Source of the DNA: Stenotrophomonas panacihumi
Lineage (GTDB): Bacteria; Pseudomonadota; Gammaproteobacteria; Xanthomonadales; Xanthomonadaceae
Direction of reading: 5' to 3'
Assembly: GCF_001431645.1 (NCBI RefSeq)
Contig: NZ_LLXU01000055.1
Coordinates: 25,561 to 89,560 of the forward strand
Length of the DNA stretch: 64,000 bases
Position 1 is the first letter of the stretch. Each line of letters opens with the position of its first letter. Positions 19,534 through 29,458 of the stretch are shown here, piece by piece. The notes beneath the pieces were generated by a model. That model was not told the DNA's origin. It made no database searches and was given only the letters and a program-made list of their open reading frames with translations. The position numbers were made by a program, and so were the translations under genes.

Positions 19534-20157
19534 ATGAGCATCCGGATACTGACCATCGACGACCACCCGCTGGTGCGCGACGGCATCAGCGCCATGCTGG
19601 AGGTGGAGCCGGACCTGGTCGTGGCCGGCGAGGCCGGCGATGCCGACAGCGGCCTGGAACTTTTCCGCAGCCTGCTGCCGGACGTGGTGCTCGTGGACCT
19701 GCAGATGCCCGGCTGCAACGGCATCGAATTCATCCGCCGCCTGCGCGCGGAGTTCCCCGAGGCCCGTGTCGCGGTGCTGACGACTTACAGCGGCGATGGC
19801 AACGCGCGCGAGGCGATGGCAGCCGGTGCTTACGGCTACCTGCTGAAGAGCGCATTGCGCGGCGAGCTGATCGACGCGCTGCGCAAGATCGCCCAAGGCA
19901 AGCGCTGCGTCTCCAACGAGGTGTCGCAGGAGATTTCCAGGCACATTGGCGACCAGGCATTGACCGCGCGCGAACTGGCCATCCTCACCGCGTTGGCGCG
20001 GGGGTGGGAAAACAAGCGCATCGCCAACGAGATGGGCATCTCGGCCGAAACCGTGAAGTCGCACCTGACGCGCATCTTCGAGAAGATCGATGCCAGCAAC
20101 CGCACCGAGGCCTTCCACATCGCGCTGCGCCGCGGGCTGGTCAGGCTGGACGATTGA
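19534..20157 (+). CDS. NarL/FixJ-family response regulator
   Basis: A 207-residue cytoplasmic DNA-binding response regulator. The receiver domain (residues 1-120) has acidic residues D9 and D10, phospho-acceptor Asp55 in VVLVDLQMPG, a Thr/Ser switch in VLTTYS and Lys in GYLLKS. The LuxR-type HTH is at about 142-200 (LTARELAILTALARG, then NKRIANEMGISAETVKSHL). It is the likely partner of the HisKA_3 sensor kinase at 21796, which belongs to the class pairing with NarL-type regulators although it is encoded 1.6 kb away. The two dyads flanking this locus are candidate targets, including its own promoter. Confidence 0.92.
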   Translation: MSIRILTIDDHPLVRDGISAMLEVEPDLVVAGEAGDADSGLELFRSLLPDVVLVDLQMPGCNGIEFIRRLRAEFPEARVAVLTTYSGDGNAREAMAAGAYGYLLKSALRGELIDALRKIAQGKRCVSNEVSQEISRHIGDQALTARELAILTALARGWENKRIANEMGISAETVKSHLTRIFEKIDASNRTEAFHIALRRGLVRLDD

Positions 20158-20162
20158 CGAGG

Positions 20163-20189
20163 GCAGGCTGCGCAGCGCTCGCAGCCTGC
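20163..20189. terminator. Bidirectional terminator-like hairpin
   Basis: GCAGGCTGCG pairs perfectly with CGCAGCCTGC (10 bp, 7-base loop) in the 42-base gap between the convergent response-regulator and SDR genes. No T tract on either side. Confidence 0.55.
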
Positions 20190-20199
20190 ACCGAAGCGG

Positions 20200-20994
20200 T
20201 CAGATCACCGAACGCACCACGCCGCCATCCACGCGCACGGCTGCGCCGGTGGTGGCCGAGGCCTGTTCCGAGGCGAGGTAGACACTCAGGTTGGCCACTT
20301 CGTCCACCGTGGCCAGGCGCTGGATCAACGACGTCGGCCGGTGCGTGGAAATGAAATCGCGTTCGACTTCGGCCAGGGATTTGCCGTGCTCGGCGGCGAT
20401 CTTCCCGAAGAAATCGCCGACGCCTTCGGACAGGGTGGGGCCGGGCAGGATCGCGTTGACGGTCACGCCAGTGCCGGCCAGCGTCTCGGCCAAGCCGCGC
20501 GACACCGCGAGCTGCGCGGTCTTGGTCGTGCCGTAGTGGACCATCTCCGTGGGGATCTGCACGCCCGATTCGCTGGAGAGGAACTGGATGCGGCCCCAGC
20601 CGCGCTCGGCCATGCCGGTCGCGTAGTGCCGGGCAAGCCGGATGCCGCTGAGCACGTTCACTTCGAAGAACCGCATCCAGTCTTCGTCGGGGATATCGAA
20701 GAAGGCTTTCGGTTCGAAGATGCCGAGGTTGTTGACCAGGATGTCCGTCGAGGGTTCGGCGTCGATCAGCGCCTGCGCGCCCTTCAGCGTGCCGAGGTCG
20801 CCGGCGACGCCCGAGACGCGTGCGCCGGGCACCTCGCCGGTGAGGGTGGCGATGGCCTCGTCCACACGTGGCTGCGTGCGCCCGGTGACGACCACCCGTG
20901 CGCCGGAGGCGGCCAGGCCGCGGGCAATGGCCAGGCCGATGCCGGCGGTCGAACCGGTGACGATGGCGGTCCGGTGGCTCAGGTCGATGTGCAT
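20200..20994 (-). CDS. Short-chain dehydrogenase/reductase
   Basis: A 264-residue classical SDR with the NAD(P)-binding TGSTAGIG at 13-20, NNLGIF (variant of NNAG), the Ser in FLSSESGV and the YxxxK active site in VHYGTTKTA. The C-terminal DGG segment fits FabG-like oxidoreductases. AAAGGAG precedes the ATG at 20994. It lies 86 bases downstream of the cupin gene in the same direction, so it is probably the second gene of the operon controlled by copy 2 of the 71-nt block. The substrate is unknown. Confidence 0.9.
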   Translation of the reverse strand: MHIDLSHRTAIVTGSTAGIGLAIARGLAASGARVVVTGRTQPRVDEAIATLTGEVPGARVSGVAGDLGTLKGAQALIDAEPSTDILVNNLGIFEPKAFFDIPDEDWMRFFEVNVLSGIRLARHYATGMAERGWGRIQFLSSESGVQIPTEMVHYGTTKTAQLAVSRGLAETLAGTGVTVNAILPGPTLSEGVGDFFGKIAAEHGKSLAEVERDFISTHRPTSLIQRLATVDEVANLSVYLASEQASATTGAAVRVDGGVVRSVI

Positions 20995-21080
20995 GGAAGC
21001 TCCTTTCAAGGGGGAGGGCGGTGGCGCCCGCACGGGTGTTTTACCGCCCCGCGGGTTCCGGGCGCATCAAGGCCGGCGCT

Positions 21081-21572
21081 TCAATGCGCGGCGTGCGGGT
21101 CGTCGGCGGGATTCTCGTAGACGGTATCCGTCGGCCCCACGCCGGTGATGAGCACGGTGACCGGTTCGTCACCGGTCTGCGCGAAGTGTGCCGCGTTCGC
21201 CGGTTCCGTGTAGACCGAGCCGGGTGGCAGGGTTTTCAGCTTCCGCGCATCGAACCGGCTCCCGTAGCCGAAGTGCCAGGTGCCCGACAGCACCGTGGCC
21301 ACGCGATCGCCCGCGTGGTGGTGCGCGGGAATGGCGGCATGCGGCGCCACGCGAAGCAGCTGGCTGTATGGCCCGGGCCGGGATGGATCGCCCAGCAGCC
21401 TGACCACCTGCACCTTGGCGTTGCCCGAGCCGCCCGCACCGCCGGTAGCGGGGATGGCCGCGAGTTCCGCCGGCGTTTTCGCGTACGCGTCGGAGAATGC
21501 CGGCGTGTTTGCCTGCTGCGCCTGCGCGTTGATGGCGCAGGCGGCCAGGAGGATCAACATCCATCTGCTCAT
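21081..21572 (-). CDS. Exported cupin-domain protein
   Basis: A 163-residue protein with a signal peptide (MSRWMLILLAACAINAQAQ). The single cupin domain shows IPAHHHAGDRVATVLSGTWHFG, with the His cluster of the first metal-binding motif, and a second motif ending in NAAHF. Such exported cupins bind a divalent metal; no enzyme activity can be assigned. A weak GGCGAG lies before the ATG at 21572. It heads the leftward cupin-SDR operon, 101 bases from the dyad at 21674-21689. The frame stays open far upstream, but no signal peptide or ribosome site supports a longer protein. Confidence 0.8.
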   Translation of the reverse strand: MSRWMLILLAACAINAQAQQANTPAFSDAYAKTPAELAAIPATGGAGGSGNAKVQVVRLLGDPSRPGPYSQLLRVAPHAAIPAHHHAGDRVATVLSGTWHFGYGSRFDARKLKTLPPGSVYTEPANAAHFAQTGDEPVTVLITGVGPTDTVYENPADDPHAAH

Positions 21573-21618
21573 GTGTGCTCGCCTGTTCCGGGGGAGGGCG
21601 TGGAGTTCGTGCGTGATG

Positions 21619-21689
21619 GCCAGCATCCGCCGGTGCCTTGCGCATCGCATCGCAGGGAACGGTTGCGCGCCCCTCCTCCATTTGGGGGA
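21619..21689 (-). promoter_or_regulatory. Shared 71-nt regulatory block, copy 2, with 16-bp dyad
   Basis: Dyad TCCTCCATTTGGGGGA at 21674-21689 is identical to copy 1. The following 55 bases toward the cupin gene keep the CCGTTC, GCGATGC and GATGCTGGC segments of copy 1 at the same spacing. It lies between the leftward cupin-SDR operon and the rightward sensor-kinase gene. The dyad starts 101 bases from the cupin ATG, close to the 93 bases in copy 1. Confidence 0.65.
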
Positions 21690-21795
21690 GCCGTGCGCGC
21701 TCCCTGTGCGGCGGGCCGGGCGCTGCGCCATACTCGCGCCGTCCATCCCGGCGGGGGGAGATCGCCGGGCTCCTCCCTCCGACAGCGTCGCCGCC

Positions 21796-24700
21796 ATGGC
21801 CCCTTCGGTCCCTGTTGTTCCGTCATGCCGGTCGCGCACGCTCGGTCGCGTCGCACGGGCGGGCATGGGCATCGTCCTGCTCTGCCTGTGTGCGGCGGCA
21901 TACGCACTCTCCCCGGACCGCGCGCTGTCGCAGCTGCGGCATGACCGCTGGACGCCCGAGCAGGGCGCGCCGGCGCAGATCCTGTCGATCGCGCAGACGC
22001 CGGACGGCTTCCTCTGGCTGGGATCGCGACAGGGCCTGTATCGCTTCGATGGCCTGCGCTTCGAGCGCACCACCTCGATTGCCGGCACGCCGATCGCCGA
22101 TGACGACATCCTCAACCTGTTCGTCGATGAGGACGGCAGCGTGTGGGTGGGCTACGTCAGCGGCGGCATGAGCCGCATGGGCGGTCCGAAGCCGGCGAAC
22201 TATCCCTACCAGCGCGACGACGTGCCCCTGGGTTCGGTGATCGGTTTTGGGCGCGACGCCAGCGGGCGGCTGTGGGCGGCCACCGCGACCGCGGTCGTGT
22301 ACCTGGATCCGGCCACGGATACGTGGAAGACCGTGCCGGAGATGGGCTTCGATCCGTCCTGGATGCCGCAGCGCCTGTTCTTCGATCGCGACAAGGGCAT
22401 GTGGGTGGCGTACTCGGAGGGCGGCATCGCCCATATCGCGCATCTGGCGCCCGGCGCGACGTCGTTCGAGGTCATGCCGCCCTCCATCGACCATCCGTTC
22501 TTCGACCAGGCGCCGGATGGCACGTTGTGGGCCGTGGACGAGTGGGGCGCGCGTCCCTTGTCGAAGGCCGTGCCGCTACCCGGGCGCGCCGAGGTCACGG
22601 CCAGCTGGCTCGACCCGGCGTTCAAGGGCGCGGGCCTGCGTTTCGACCGCGACGGCGTGATGTGGCTCGCCAACGAGAACGGCGTGGCGCGGTTGCGGAA
22701 CCCTGCCGTGCTGCGTGCGCCGGACAATGCGCACGCAGCACCTGCGCCGGAATACTTCGGTATCGCACAGGGCCTGACCTCCGACGTGGTGTGGACACTG
22801 TTCGAGGACCGCGAGGGCAACCTGTGGGTGGGCACGGCCAACGGGCTGGATCGCTTCCGTGCCAACGCGCTGGCGGCGATCCAGTTGCCGCGTCGCGACC
22901 AGGTGTTCGCGGTAGGCGTGGATGGGCAGGGGCAGGTATGGGCCGCGAACGCGGACAAGGGCCCGATGCGCGTCACCCCGGAGGCGGACGCGCCTGTCGG
23001 CGCGCGCGTGCAGGAGGTGGGCGGCGCGGAAGCCGGCGTGACCGCGCTCCATCGCGACGGCACGGGCCAGTTCTGGGTCGGTGATGCGAATGGCGGCCTG
23101 TGGCGCAGTGACGGCGCGAAGCTGCAGCCTGTGCCGCTGCCGCCGGAGGTGGCCGGCGGCGGAAGGATCGTGACGTTGGCCAGCGACCGCGACGGCGGGC
23201 TGTGGGTGAGCAAGGTCAACGGCGGCCTGCTGCGGTTCTACCGTGGGCAGTGGGAAGCGCAGAACGCCAGGTACGGCATGAAGGCGGGCACCGCGCCGCG
23301 CGCGCTGGCGCAGGACGCGCAGGGCCGCCTCTGGTCCGACGCCGGGCAGACGATCCGCGTGTTCGAGGCGGGCGGCCACCACGACTTCGACGAAGACGGG
23401 CCGCAGGTCGGGCGTATTGCGGTACTGCGGGCCTGTAAGGACGAGCTGTGGATCGGCGGCGTGCAGGGCGTGGCCGCGCGCATCGGCGAACATTTCCAGC
23501 GCTTGCTGGGACGCGGTGGCGAAGCATTCGAGCGCACGGCGGGCATCGTCATGCTCGCCGATGGCGAGGCGTGGCTGATCGGGCGGCCCGGCGTCACCCG
23601 CGTACCCGCCAGCGAGATGGCCCGCTGGCGAGCGCAGCCCGACTACCGCGTGGCATTCCAGCGCTTCGGCGTACTCGATGGCCTGCGCGGAACAGCAGAG
23701 CAAAGCGGCGCTTCACCCGTGGCGGTGGCCGATGACCAGGGGCGGATCTGGTTCGCGACGAGCCGGGGCGTGCTTTGGATCGACCCCGCTGCTCTCCAGC
23801 ACAGCCACCCGGGCCCCGCCGTCGCGCCTGCCGTGCTTGCCGTGCACGTGGACGGCAAGGACATGCCGATTGCATCGGCGCTGTCCTTGCCGGTGGGCAG
23901 TCGTGATCTTCGGATCGACTACACCGCGCCGTTCCTCGGGCGACCCGAACAGGCGCGCTTCCGTTACCGGCTGGAGGGGCTGGAGACCGATTGGCACGAC
24001 GCCGGCGCGCAGCGCCAGGCGCTGTACAGCCGCGTGGCGCCCGGCAGCTACCGTTTCCGCCTGCAGGCCGGCGACGGCGGCGGGGCGTGGTCGGGAAACG
24101 AGGCGACGCTGGTGTTCAAGGTGCCGCCGGCCTTCTGGCAGACGGGGTGGTTCGCATTGGTTTGCCTGGCGCTCGCGCTGGGGCTGGTGTGGATGCTGAT
24201 ACGTTGGCGCGTGGCCGCCGCGCGCGCGGGGCTGCAGCGGGTGTATCGCGCGCGCATCGTCGAGCGCGAGCGCATCGCGCGCGACCTGCACGATACGTTG
24301 CTGCAATCCATGCAGGCGCTGACGTTCATGGTGGAAGCGGCGCGCGCGCGGCTCGAACGCGGCGAGGACGAAGCCGCCAAGGCTGGCTTGTCGCGCGTGG
24401 TGATGGAGGCCAACGCGGGGTTGGTGGAAGGCCGCGACCGGATCCGCGAACTGCGGCAGGACGCAGCGGAGCCTCGGGACCTCGCGGCGACGCTGGGTGA
24501 ACTGCCGAACAAGTTGGCGCTGCCGCAGGAAATCGCCTACGCGTTCAATGCGCGCGGCAAGCCGATCCATTGGGAGGCCACCGAACTGGACGAGGTGTAT
24601 CGCATCGTGCGCGAAGCGGTGGCCAATGCGGCGCGGCATGCCGGTGCGCGGAATATCACGGTGTCCGTGGTGTATGGCTGGCTTGGCGTTCGAGTGGAAG

Positions 24701-24897
24701 TACGCGACGACGGCTGCGGCATCGACCCGGCACTGCTGGCCAGTGGCCAGCGGGAAGGCCACTGGGGGCTGGTCGGCATGCGCGAGCGGGCCCGCGGGTT
24801 GGGGGCGAGGCTGTCAGTGGCGTCGCGACCGGGGCAGGGGACGATCGTGCGGCTGTATCTGCCGCGGTGGCGCGGTGTGCGGCGCGTGCAAGGATGA
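21796..24897 (+). CDS. Sensor histidine kinase with beta-propeller and Y_Y_Y sensor domains
   Basis: A 1033-residue membrane sensor kinase. After a signal/anchor segment (about residues 22-40), the periplasmic part has Reg_prop propeller repeats (PDGFLWLGSRQGLYRFDGL, EDGSVWVGY, REGNLWVGTANGLDRF and others) to about residue 690, then a Y_Y_Y domain (about 700-780: FRYRLEGLETDWHDAG ... GSYRFRLQAGDG). A membrane helix near 785-805 leads to the HisKA_3 domain with His832 in IARDLHDTLLQ and a HATPase domain (NAARHAGA, DDGCGID, GLVGMRERA). The start was placed at ATG 21796, upstream of the hydrophobic segment; the ATG at 21865 is an alternative. No receiver or HTH is fused, unlike Bacteroides hybrid sensors of this type. 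The ligand is unknown. Confidence 0.93.
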   Translation: MAPSVPVVPSCRSRTLGRVARAGMGIVLLCLCAAAYALSPDRALSQLRHDRWTPEQGAPAQILSIAQTPDGFLWLGSRQGLYRFDGLRFERTTSIAGTPIADDDILNLFVDEDGSVWVGYVSGGMSRMGGPKPANYPYQRDDVPLGSVIGFGRDASGRLWAATATAVVYLDPATDTWKTVPEMGFDPSWMPQRLFFDRDKGMWVAYSEGGIAHIAHLAPGATSFEVMPPSIDHPFFDQAPDGTLWAVDEWGARPLSKAVPLPGRAEVTASWLDPAFKGAGLRFDRDGVMWLANENGVARLRNPAVLRAPDNAHAAPAPEYFGIAQGLTSDVVWTLFEDREGNLWVGTANGLDRFRANALAAIQLPRRDQVFAVGVDGQGQVWAANADKGPMRVTPEADAPVGARVQEVGGAEAGVTALHRDGTGQFWVGDANGGLWRSDGAKLQPVPLPPEVAGGGRIVTLASDRDGGLWVSKVNGGLLRFYRGQWEAQNARYGMKAGTAPRALAQDAQGRLWSDAGQTIRVFEAGGHHDFDEDGPQVGRIAVLRACKDELWIGGVQGVAARIGEHFQRLLGRGGEAFERTAGIVMLADGEAWLIGRPGVTRVPASEMARWRAQPDYRVAFQRFGVLDGLRGTAEQSGASPVAVADDQGRIWFATSRGVLWIDPAALQHSHPGPAVAPAVLAVHVDGKDMPIASALSLPVGSRDLRIDYTAPFLGRPEQARFRYRLEGLETDWHDAGAQRQALYSRVAPGSYRFRLQAGDGGGAWSGNEATLVFKVPPAFWQTGWFALVCLALALGLVWMLIRWRVAAARAGLQRVYRARIVERERIARDLHDTLLQSMQALTFMVEAARARLERGEDEAAKAGLSRVVMEANAGLVEGRDRIRELRQDAAEPRDLAATLGELPNKLALPQEIAYAFNARGKPIHWEATELDEVYRIVREAVANAARHAGARNITVSVVYGWLGVRVEVRDDGCGIDPALLASGQREGHWGLVGMRERARGLGARLSVASRPGQGTIVRLYLPRWRGVRRVQG

Positions 24898-24974
24898 GTG
24901 GCCAATGGACCCAGCCTCTTCAGCGAGCTATGCCCACTCCGACGGGATGCGATTCTTTGGATTAATTGCAGCTA

Positions 24975-25604
24975 CTACAACCGCGTCCCGAAAATCCGGT
25001 CCCCCGCATCCCCCAGCCCCGGCAGGATGTAGCCCTTCTCGTTGAGCCGCTCGTCGATGGCCGCGGTATATACCTCCACGTCCGGATGCGCGGCCTCCAG
25101 CGCCTTCAGCCCCTCCGGCGCGGCGACCAGGAAAATCCCCTTGATCTTCCGCGCGCCGGCGCGCTTGAGCATGTCCACGGTGGCGATCAGCGTGCCACCG
25201 GTGGCCAGCATCGGGTCCAGGATCAGCGCATCGCGCTCTTCCAGCCGGCCGGTCAGGCGTTCGAAGTAGGGCACCGGCTGCAGCGTCTCCTCATCGCGCT
25301 GCAGGCCCACCACGCTCACGCGCGCGGCCGGAATCAGCGCCAGCACGCCGGGCAGCATGCCCAGGCCCGCGCGCAGGATCGGCACCAGCGTGATCTTCGC
25401 GCCGGCGATGCGCTGCACCTGCACCGGGCCGGCCCAGCCTTCCATCGTGTGCGATTCGGTGTCCAGGTCGGCGGTGGCCTCGTAGGCCAGCAGGGTGCCC
25501 AGCTCGGTCACCAGCTCGCGGAAGCCCTTGGTGCTCAGCGCGGCATCGCGCAGCAGGCCGATCTTGTGGCGGACCAGCGGATGACGGACTTCGACGATTT
25601 TCAT
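24975..25604 (-). CDS. upp: Uracil phosphoribosyltransferase Upp
   Basis: Pyrimidine salvage: uracil + PRPP to UMP. The 209-residue cytoplasmic protein starts [20 protein letters not shown], the family N-terminus, and has the PRPP-binding loop [13 protein letters not shown] and the uracil-binding [17 protein letters not shown] at the C-terminus. ATG at 25604. Single gene, convergent with the sensor kinase; the 77-base gap shows no clear terminator. Confidence 0.97.
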   Translation of the reverse strand: MKIVEVRHPLVRHKIGLLRDAALSTKGFRELVTELGTLLAYEATADLDTESHTMEGWAGPVQVQRIAGAKITLVPILRAGLGMLPGVLALIPAARVSVVGLQRDEETLQPVPYFERLTGRLEERDALILDPMLATGGTLIATVDMLKRAGARKIKGIFLVAAPEGLKALEAAHPDVEVYTAAIDERLNEKGYILPGLGDAGDRIFGTRL

Positions 25605-25766
25605 GGCGGTTCGATGACGGCGGAGATGCGCACAGTGTGCCGGAGAGGCCGCCGACACTGCCAGATGCGTCACGCGCTGGGCGAATAGTCGCCCCGGTGT
25701 CATGCCGATGAAACCAAGTGGAAATACCGTGCACACCCATTCTTGACACCTCCCCCGGGGCGCACA

Positions 25767-28313
25767 GTGACTACGAATCGGAAGCCGTTGTTCCTTGCCA
25801 TTTCCATGACCCTCTCCACGTTCGCGGTGCCGGCCATGGCCGCCGACGCGGCGGGCGCCGCGCCCGCGGCGACCGACCTGGACCGCATCGAGGTGCGTCC
25901 GCAGGTCGAATCGCAGGCGCGCGCGGTCGAACTCAAGCGCGATGCCCAGGCGATCCTGGATGCCGTGTCGTCCGACGCCATGGGCGATTACCCCGACAAG
26001 AACGTCGCCGAGTCGCTGCAGCGCCTGCCGGGCGTGAGCGTCACCCGCGACCAGGGCGAGGGCCGCTACGTGGTCATCCGCGGCCTGGACGCCAACCTCA
26101 ACAGCGTCACCGTCGACGGCATCGCGATGGGCACGCCGGAAGATTCCAGCCGCTCCGCGCCGCTGGACGTGATTCCCTCCGATTCCACCGAGCGCCTGAA
26201 GGTCATCAAGTCGCCGACCCCGGACATGCCGGGCGATTCCATCGGCGGCGCGATCCAGGTCGAGTCGGTCTCGGCGTTCGACCGCGACGGCCGCAGCCTC
26301 CGCGGCAGCATCGAAGGCAGCCACCAGGCACTGAGCGGCAAGACCAGCCCGAAGGCCGCCTTCAACTACAGCGATATCTTCAACGACACCTTCGGCATCG
26401 CCGTGGGCGTGAACTACCAGGACCGCGAGTTCGAGTCCGACAACACCGAGGTCGAGTACGACGAGTACGACGAAGACCGCCCGGACGACCTGTTCGCCAC
26501 CGAAGTGCAGCGCCGCAAGTATTACATCGAGCGCAAGCGCACTGGTGCGAACCTCAACCTCGACTGGCGCCCGGACGCGGACAACCGCTACTACTTCCGC
26601 TCGCTGTACAGCAAGTTCGAGGACGCCGAGACCCGGCAGAACACCGTGTTCGGCCTGGGCGATGGCGACGTCTCCAGCAACGGCGACGGCACTTACACCA
26701 TCAGCGACCTGCCGGCCGACGCCATCACCAAGCGCGTGCGCTACCGCACAAAGAGCGAGGACACCCTGGCTGCCAGCTTCGGCGGCGAGAACCGCCTGAC
26801 CGCCGCGACGCTGGACTACAAGGTCGGCTACACCAAGACCCGCGAGCGCGTGAACGACGAGAAGGAAGCGCGCTTCGAGTACGCCGGTGACGACATCGAT
26901 TCGGTGCTCATCAACCAGAACCACCGCATCCCGACCCTGGACTTCTCCGACAACGGCTGGGAAAGCAACGACGATTTCGAGTTCAACCGTTTCGTGCTCT
27001 CGCCCAAGCAGGTCGACGACAAGGAACACAGCGCGCAGGTGAACGTGCGCTTCGACGGCGACAATTCCAGCTACAAGTTCGGCGTGCTCGGCCGCTGGCG
27101 CGACCGCATGGTGAACTCGGACGAAGAAGAGCTGCGCAACGGCCCGGACATCGACATCGGCCCGTGGACCACGTCGGCGCCGGACCACCGCGGCGGCACG
27201 CTGGGCGAGAGCCTGAGCTCCTCGGAGATGCGCCGCTACTGGGCCGCCAACGGCAGCGAGTACACCGCGCGTCCGCAGGATGCCGGCGCCAACGCCGTGA
27301 CCCGCCTGTCCGAAGACTACACCGCCAGCGAAGACGTCCTGGCCGCCTACGCCATGGGCACCTGGGACATCGATGCGCTGCGCGTGATCGCCGGCGTGCG
27401 CGTGGAGAACACCCAGTTCGACGCCACCGGCAACAACGTCGACGTGGCCGACGGCGGCCGCAGCTACACCGTCACCCCGACCCGCGCCAGCAGCAGCTAC
27501 ACCAGCGTGCTGCCGGGCCTGCACCTGCGCTATGACGCCGGCGACGACTGGGTGCTGCGTTTCGCCGCGACCAAGACCATCTCGCGCCCGTCGTTCGGCG
27601 ACATCGCCCCGCGCCTGACCATCAACAACGACGACGAGGAAGTGGACGTCGGCAACCCCGAGCTGGATCCGTACAAGTCCACCAACCTGGACATCTCGGT
27701 GGAGAAGTACCTGGGCGACAGCGGCATCGTCTCGCTGGGCCTGTTCAACAAGTCGATCGACGACTACATCGTGCAGACCTTTAGCAACGATGACCCGGAA
27801 TACCCGGATTACGACGTCACCCGCGTCATCAACGGCGACAAGGCCAAGGTGTACGGCGCCGAGTTCAACTGGCAGCAGCAGCTGAGCTTCCTGCCGGAAG
27901 GCTGGGACGGCCTGCTGGTCGGCGTCAGCGCGACCTACCTGGACACGGATTTCGACCCGGGCCTGGCCGAGCGTGAAGGCGATGACTTCACCCTGCCGCG
28001 CGCCTCCAAGAACCTTTACAGCGCGCACGTGGGCTACGAGAAGTACGGTTTCAGCGCCCGCGTGGCGACCGTTTACCGCAGTTCGTACCTGGATACCATC
28101 GGCGACAGCAAGGCGTACGACATCTACGTCGCGCCGAACACGCAGCTGGACTTCAGCATGAGCTACCAGTTCACCGACGCAGTGAGCGTGTACTTCGAAG
28201 CGCAGAACCTGCTCGACGAGCCGCTGGAGCTGTACCAGGGCGTGCGTTCGCGCACGCTGCAGAACGAGGAGTACGGTCGCACGTACGCCCTCGGCCTGAA
28301 GGTGGCCCTGTAA
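25767..28313 (+). CDS. TonB-dependent outer-membrane receptor
   Basis: An 848-residue outer-membrane active transporter. The start is taken as GTG 25767, giving a signal peptide ([20 protein letters not shown], cleaved after AMA). The plug domain (about 40-170) contains [34 protein letters not shown] and [11 protein letters not shown]; the rest is a 22-strand barrel ending in the aromatic-containing [10 protein letters not shown]. The plug motifs are those of the xanthomonad/Caulobacter-type TonB receptors that import complex substrates. The last gene base overlaps the phytase start (TAATG), and acid phosphatase and pyrophosphatase genes follow, so the cargo is probably an organophosphate such as inositol phosphate; that is inference from context. 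Confidence 0.93.
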   Translation: MTTNRKPLFLAISMTLSTFAVPAMAADAAGAAPAATDLDRIEVRPQVESQARAVELKRDAQAILDAVSSDAMGDYPDKNVAESLQRLPGVSVTRDQGEGRYVVIRGLDANLNSVTVDGIAMGTPEDSSRSAPLDVIPSDSTERLKVIKSPTPDMPGDSIGGAIQVESVSAFDRDGRSLRGSIEGSHQALSGKTSPKAAFNYSDIFNDTFGIAVGVNYQDREFESDNTEVEYDEYDEDRPDDLFATEVQRRKYYIERKRTGANLNLDWRPDADNRYYFRSLYSKFEDAETRQNTVFGLGDGDVSSNGDGTYTISDLPADAITKRVRYRTKSEDTLAASFGGENRLTAATLDYKVGYTKTRERVNDEKEARFEYAGDDIDSVLINQNHRIPTLDFSDNGWESNDDFEFNRFVLSPKQVDDKEHSAQVNVRFDGDNSSYKFGVLGRWRDRMVNSDEEELRNGPDIDIGPWTTSAPDHRGGTLGESLSSSEMRRYWAANGSEYTARPQDAGANAVTRLSEDYTASEDVLAAYAMGTWDIDALRVIAGVRVENTQFDATGNNVDVADGGRSYTVTPTRASSSYTSVLPGLHLRYDAGDDWVLRFAATKTISRPSFGDIAPRLTINNDDEEVDVGNPELDPYKSTNLDISVEKYLGDSGIVSLGLFNKSIDDYIVQTFSNDDPEYPDYDVTRVINGDKAKVYGAEFNWQQQLSFLPEGWDGLLVGVSATYLDTDFDPGLAEREGDDFTLPRASKNLYSAHVGYEKYGFSARVATVYRSSYLDTIGDSKAYDIYVAPNTQLDFSMSYQFTDAVSVYFEAQNLLDEPLELYQGVRSRTLQNEEYGRTYALGLKVAL

Positions 28314-29458
28314 TGGGGCGGGGCCACCCGATCCGCGCCGCAGGCGCGATGCTGGCACTGGCGGGCCTGTTGTCCGCCTGTGCCTCCAACCCGACGGCGG
28401 CGCCGTCGTCGGTGAAGGCGGACCGTGAGCCGGACGAGCAGGGGGGGGAGCCCCTGCTGTCCAAGGCGCACGTGCCGCATGTGGTGATCAGCGAGACGTT
28501 CCTGACTCCGGCCGCGCCGGCGGACAACCTCGATTCGCCGGCCGCCTGGCGCGCGCCGGACGGGCGCCGCTGGATCATTACCACGGCCAAGGGCAGCCAC
28601 CAGCTGGTGGTGTTCGATGGCGACAGCGGCGTGCGCCTGCGCGGCGTGGGCGGCAAGGGCACCGCCCTCGGCCAGCTTGATCGTCCGAACGGCATCTCGG
28701 TGGTGGACGACCTGGCGTTCGTGGTCGAACGCGACAACCGCCGCGTGCAGGTGTTCTCGCTGCCGGCCTTCGAGCCGCTGGCGGTGTTCGGCAGCGAGGT
28801 GCTGCGCGAGCCGTACGGCCTGTGGGTGCGTCCGCTGGACCGGGGCTACGAGGTGATCGTCAGCGACAACTACATGTCGCCGGCGAACAAGGACGTGCCG
28901 CCGCCGCTGGCCGAGCTGGGCCAGCGCTTCAAGCGCTTCCGCTTCGCGCGCGAAGGCGGCCAGTGGCAGGGAAAAGCCACCGGCAGCTTCGGCGATACGG
29001 GCGAGCAGGGCGCGGTGCGCATCGCCGAATCGGTGTATGGCGACGTCGCCAACGACCGGCTGATGATCGCCGAGGAAGACACCGCGGTTGGCACCCAGCT
29101 GCGCGAGTACGGGCTGGATGGACGCTACAAGGGCCGCAACATCGGTGCCAGGCAGTTCCAGGCGCAGGCCGAGGGCATGACGCTGATGCAGTGCGCCGAT
29201 GGCAGCGGCTACTGGATCGCCACGGACCAGTTCAAGGACCGCAGCCTGTTCCATGTGTTCGACCGCCGCAGCCTGGCGCACGTCGGCGCCTTCAGCGGCC
29301 GCATCACCGCCAATACCGACGGCGTGTGGCTGGACCCCAGCGGCGACGCGCGTTTTCCGCAGGGCGTGTTCTACGCGCTGCATGACGACCAGGCGGTCGC
29401 CGCGTTCGACTGGCGCGACATCGCCAAGGCGCTGCGCCTGAAAGAGTGCGCGAAGTGA
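28313..29458 (+). CDS. Phytase-like beta-propeller lipoprotein
   Basis: A 381-residue protein with a lipoprotein signal (lipobox LLSAC, Cys23) and a beta-propeller resembling beta-propeller phytases (3-phytase): [51 protein letters not shown] and [16 protein letters not shown], the latter close to the Ca-binding phytase motifs. Predicted to release phosphate from inositol phosphates at the cell surface or in the periplasm. It is translationally coupled to the receptor (TAATG) and to the next phosphatase (GTGA). A run of eight G at 28441-28448 lies near the 5' end of the coding region. Confidence 0.8.
   Translation: MGRGHPIRAAGAMLALAGLLSACASNPTAAPSSVKADREPDEQGGEPLLSKAHVPHVVISETFLTPAAPADNLDSPAAWRAPDGRRWIITTAKGSHQLVVFDGDSGVRLRGVGGKGTALGQLDRPNGISVVDDLAFVVERDNRRVQVFSLPAFEPLAVFGSEVLREPYGLWVRPLDRGYEVIVSDNYMSPANKDVPPPLAELGQRFKRFRFAREGGQWQGKATGSFGDTGEQGAVRIAESVYGDVANDRLMIAEEDTAVGTQLREYGLDGRYKGRNIGARQFQAQAEGMTLMQCADGSGYWIATDQFKDRSLFHVFDRRSLAHVGAFSGRITANTDGVWLDPSGDARFPQGVFYALHDDQAVAAFDWRDIAKALRLKECAK
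28441..28448 (+). repeat. G8 homopolymer within the phytase-like gene
   Basis: Eight consecutive G encode part of Gln-Gly-Gly-Glu at about residues 43-46, just after the lipid anchor. Tracts of this length can slip during replication and switch a reading frame. Only one sequence state is visible here, and the frame is intact. Confidence 0.6.

Noticed and set aside
25695..25720. PHO-box-like GTGTCAT-N4-ATGAAAC upstream of the TonB receptor gene
   Set aside because: The first half fits CTGTCAT at 6 of 7, but the second half only at 4 of 7. Too weak to list as a site, though the operon content would suit PhoB control.
25743..25748. TTGACA as a -35 box for the receptor operon
   Set aside because: A matching -10 would fall on the GTG start codon and cut off the signal peptide, so the match is probably fortuitous.
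24975..28358. 1127-codon leftward frame that would extend upp across the TonB receptor gene
   Set aside because: Only the last 209 residues are Upp; the rest is the shadow of the receptor. The Upp family start at 25604 is clear.
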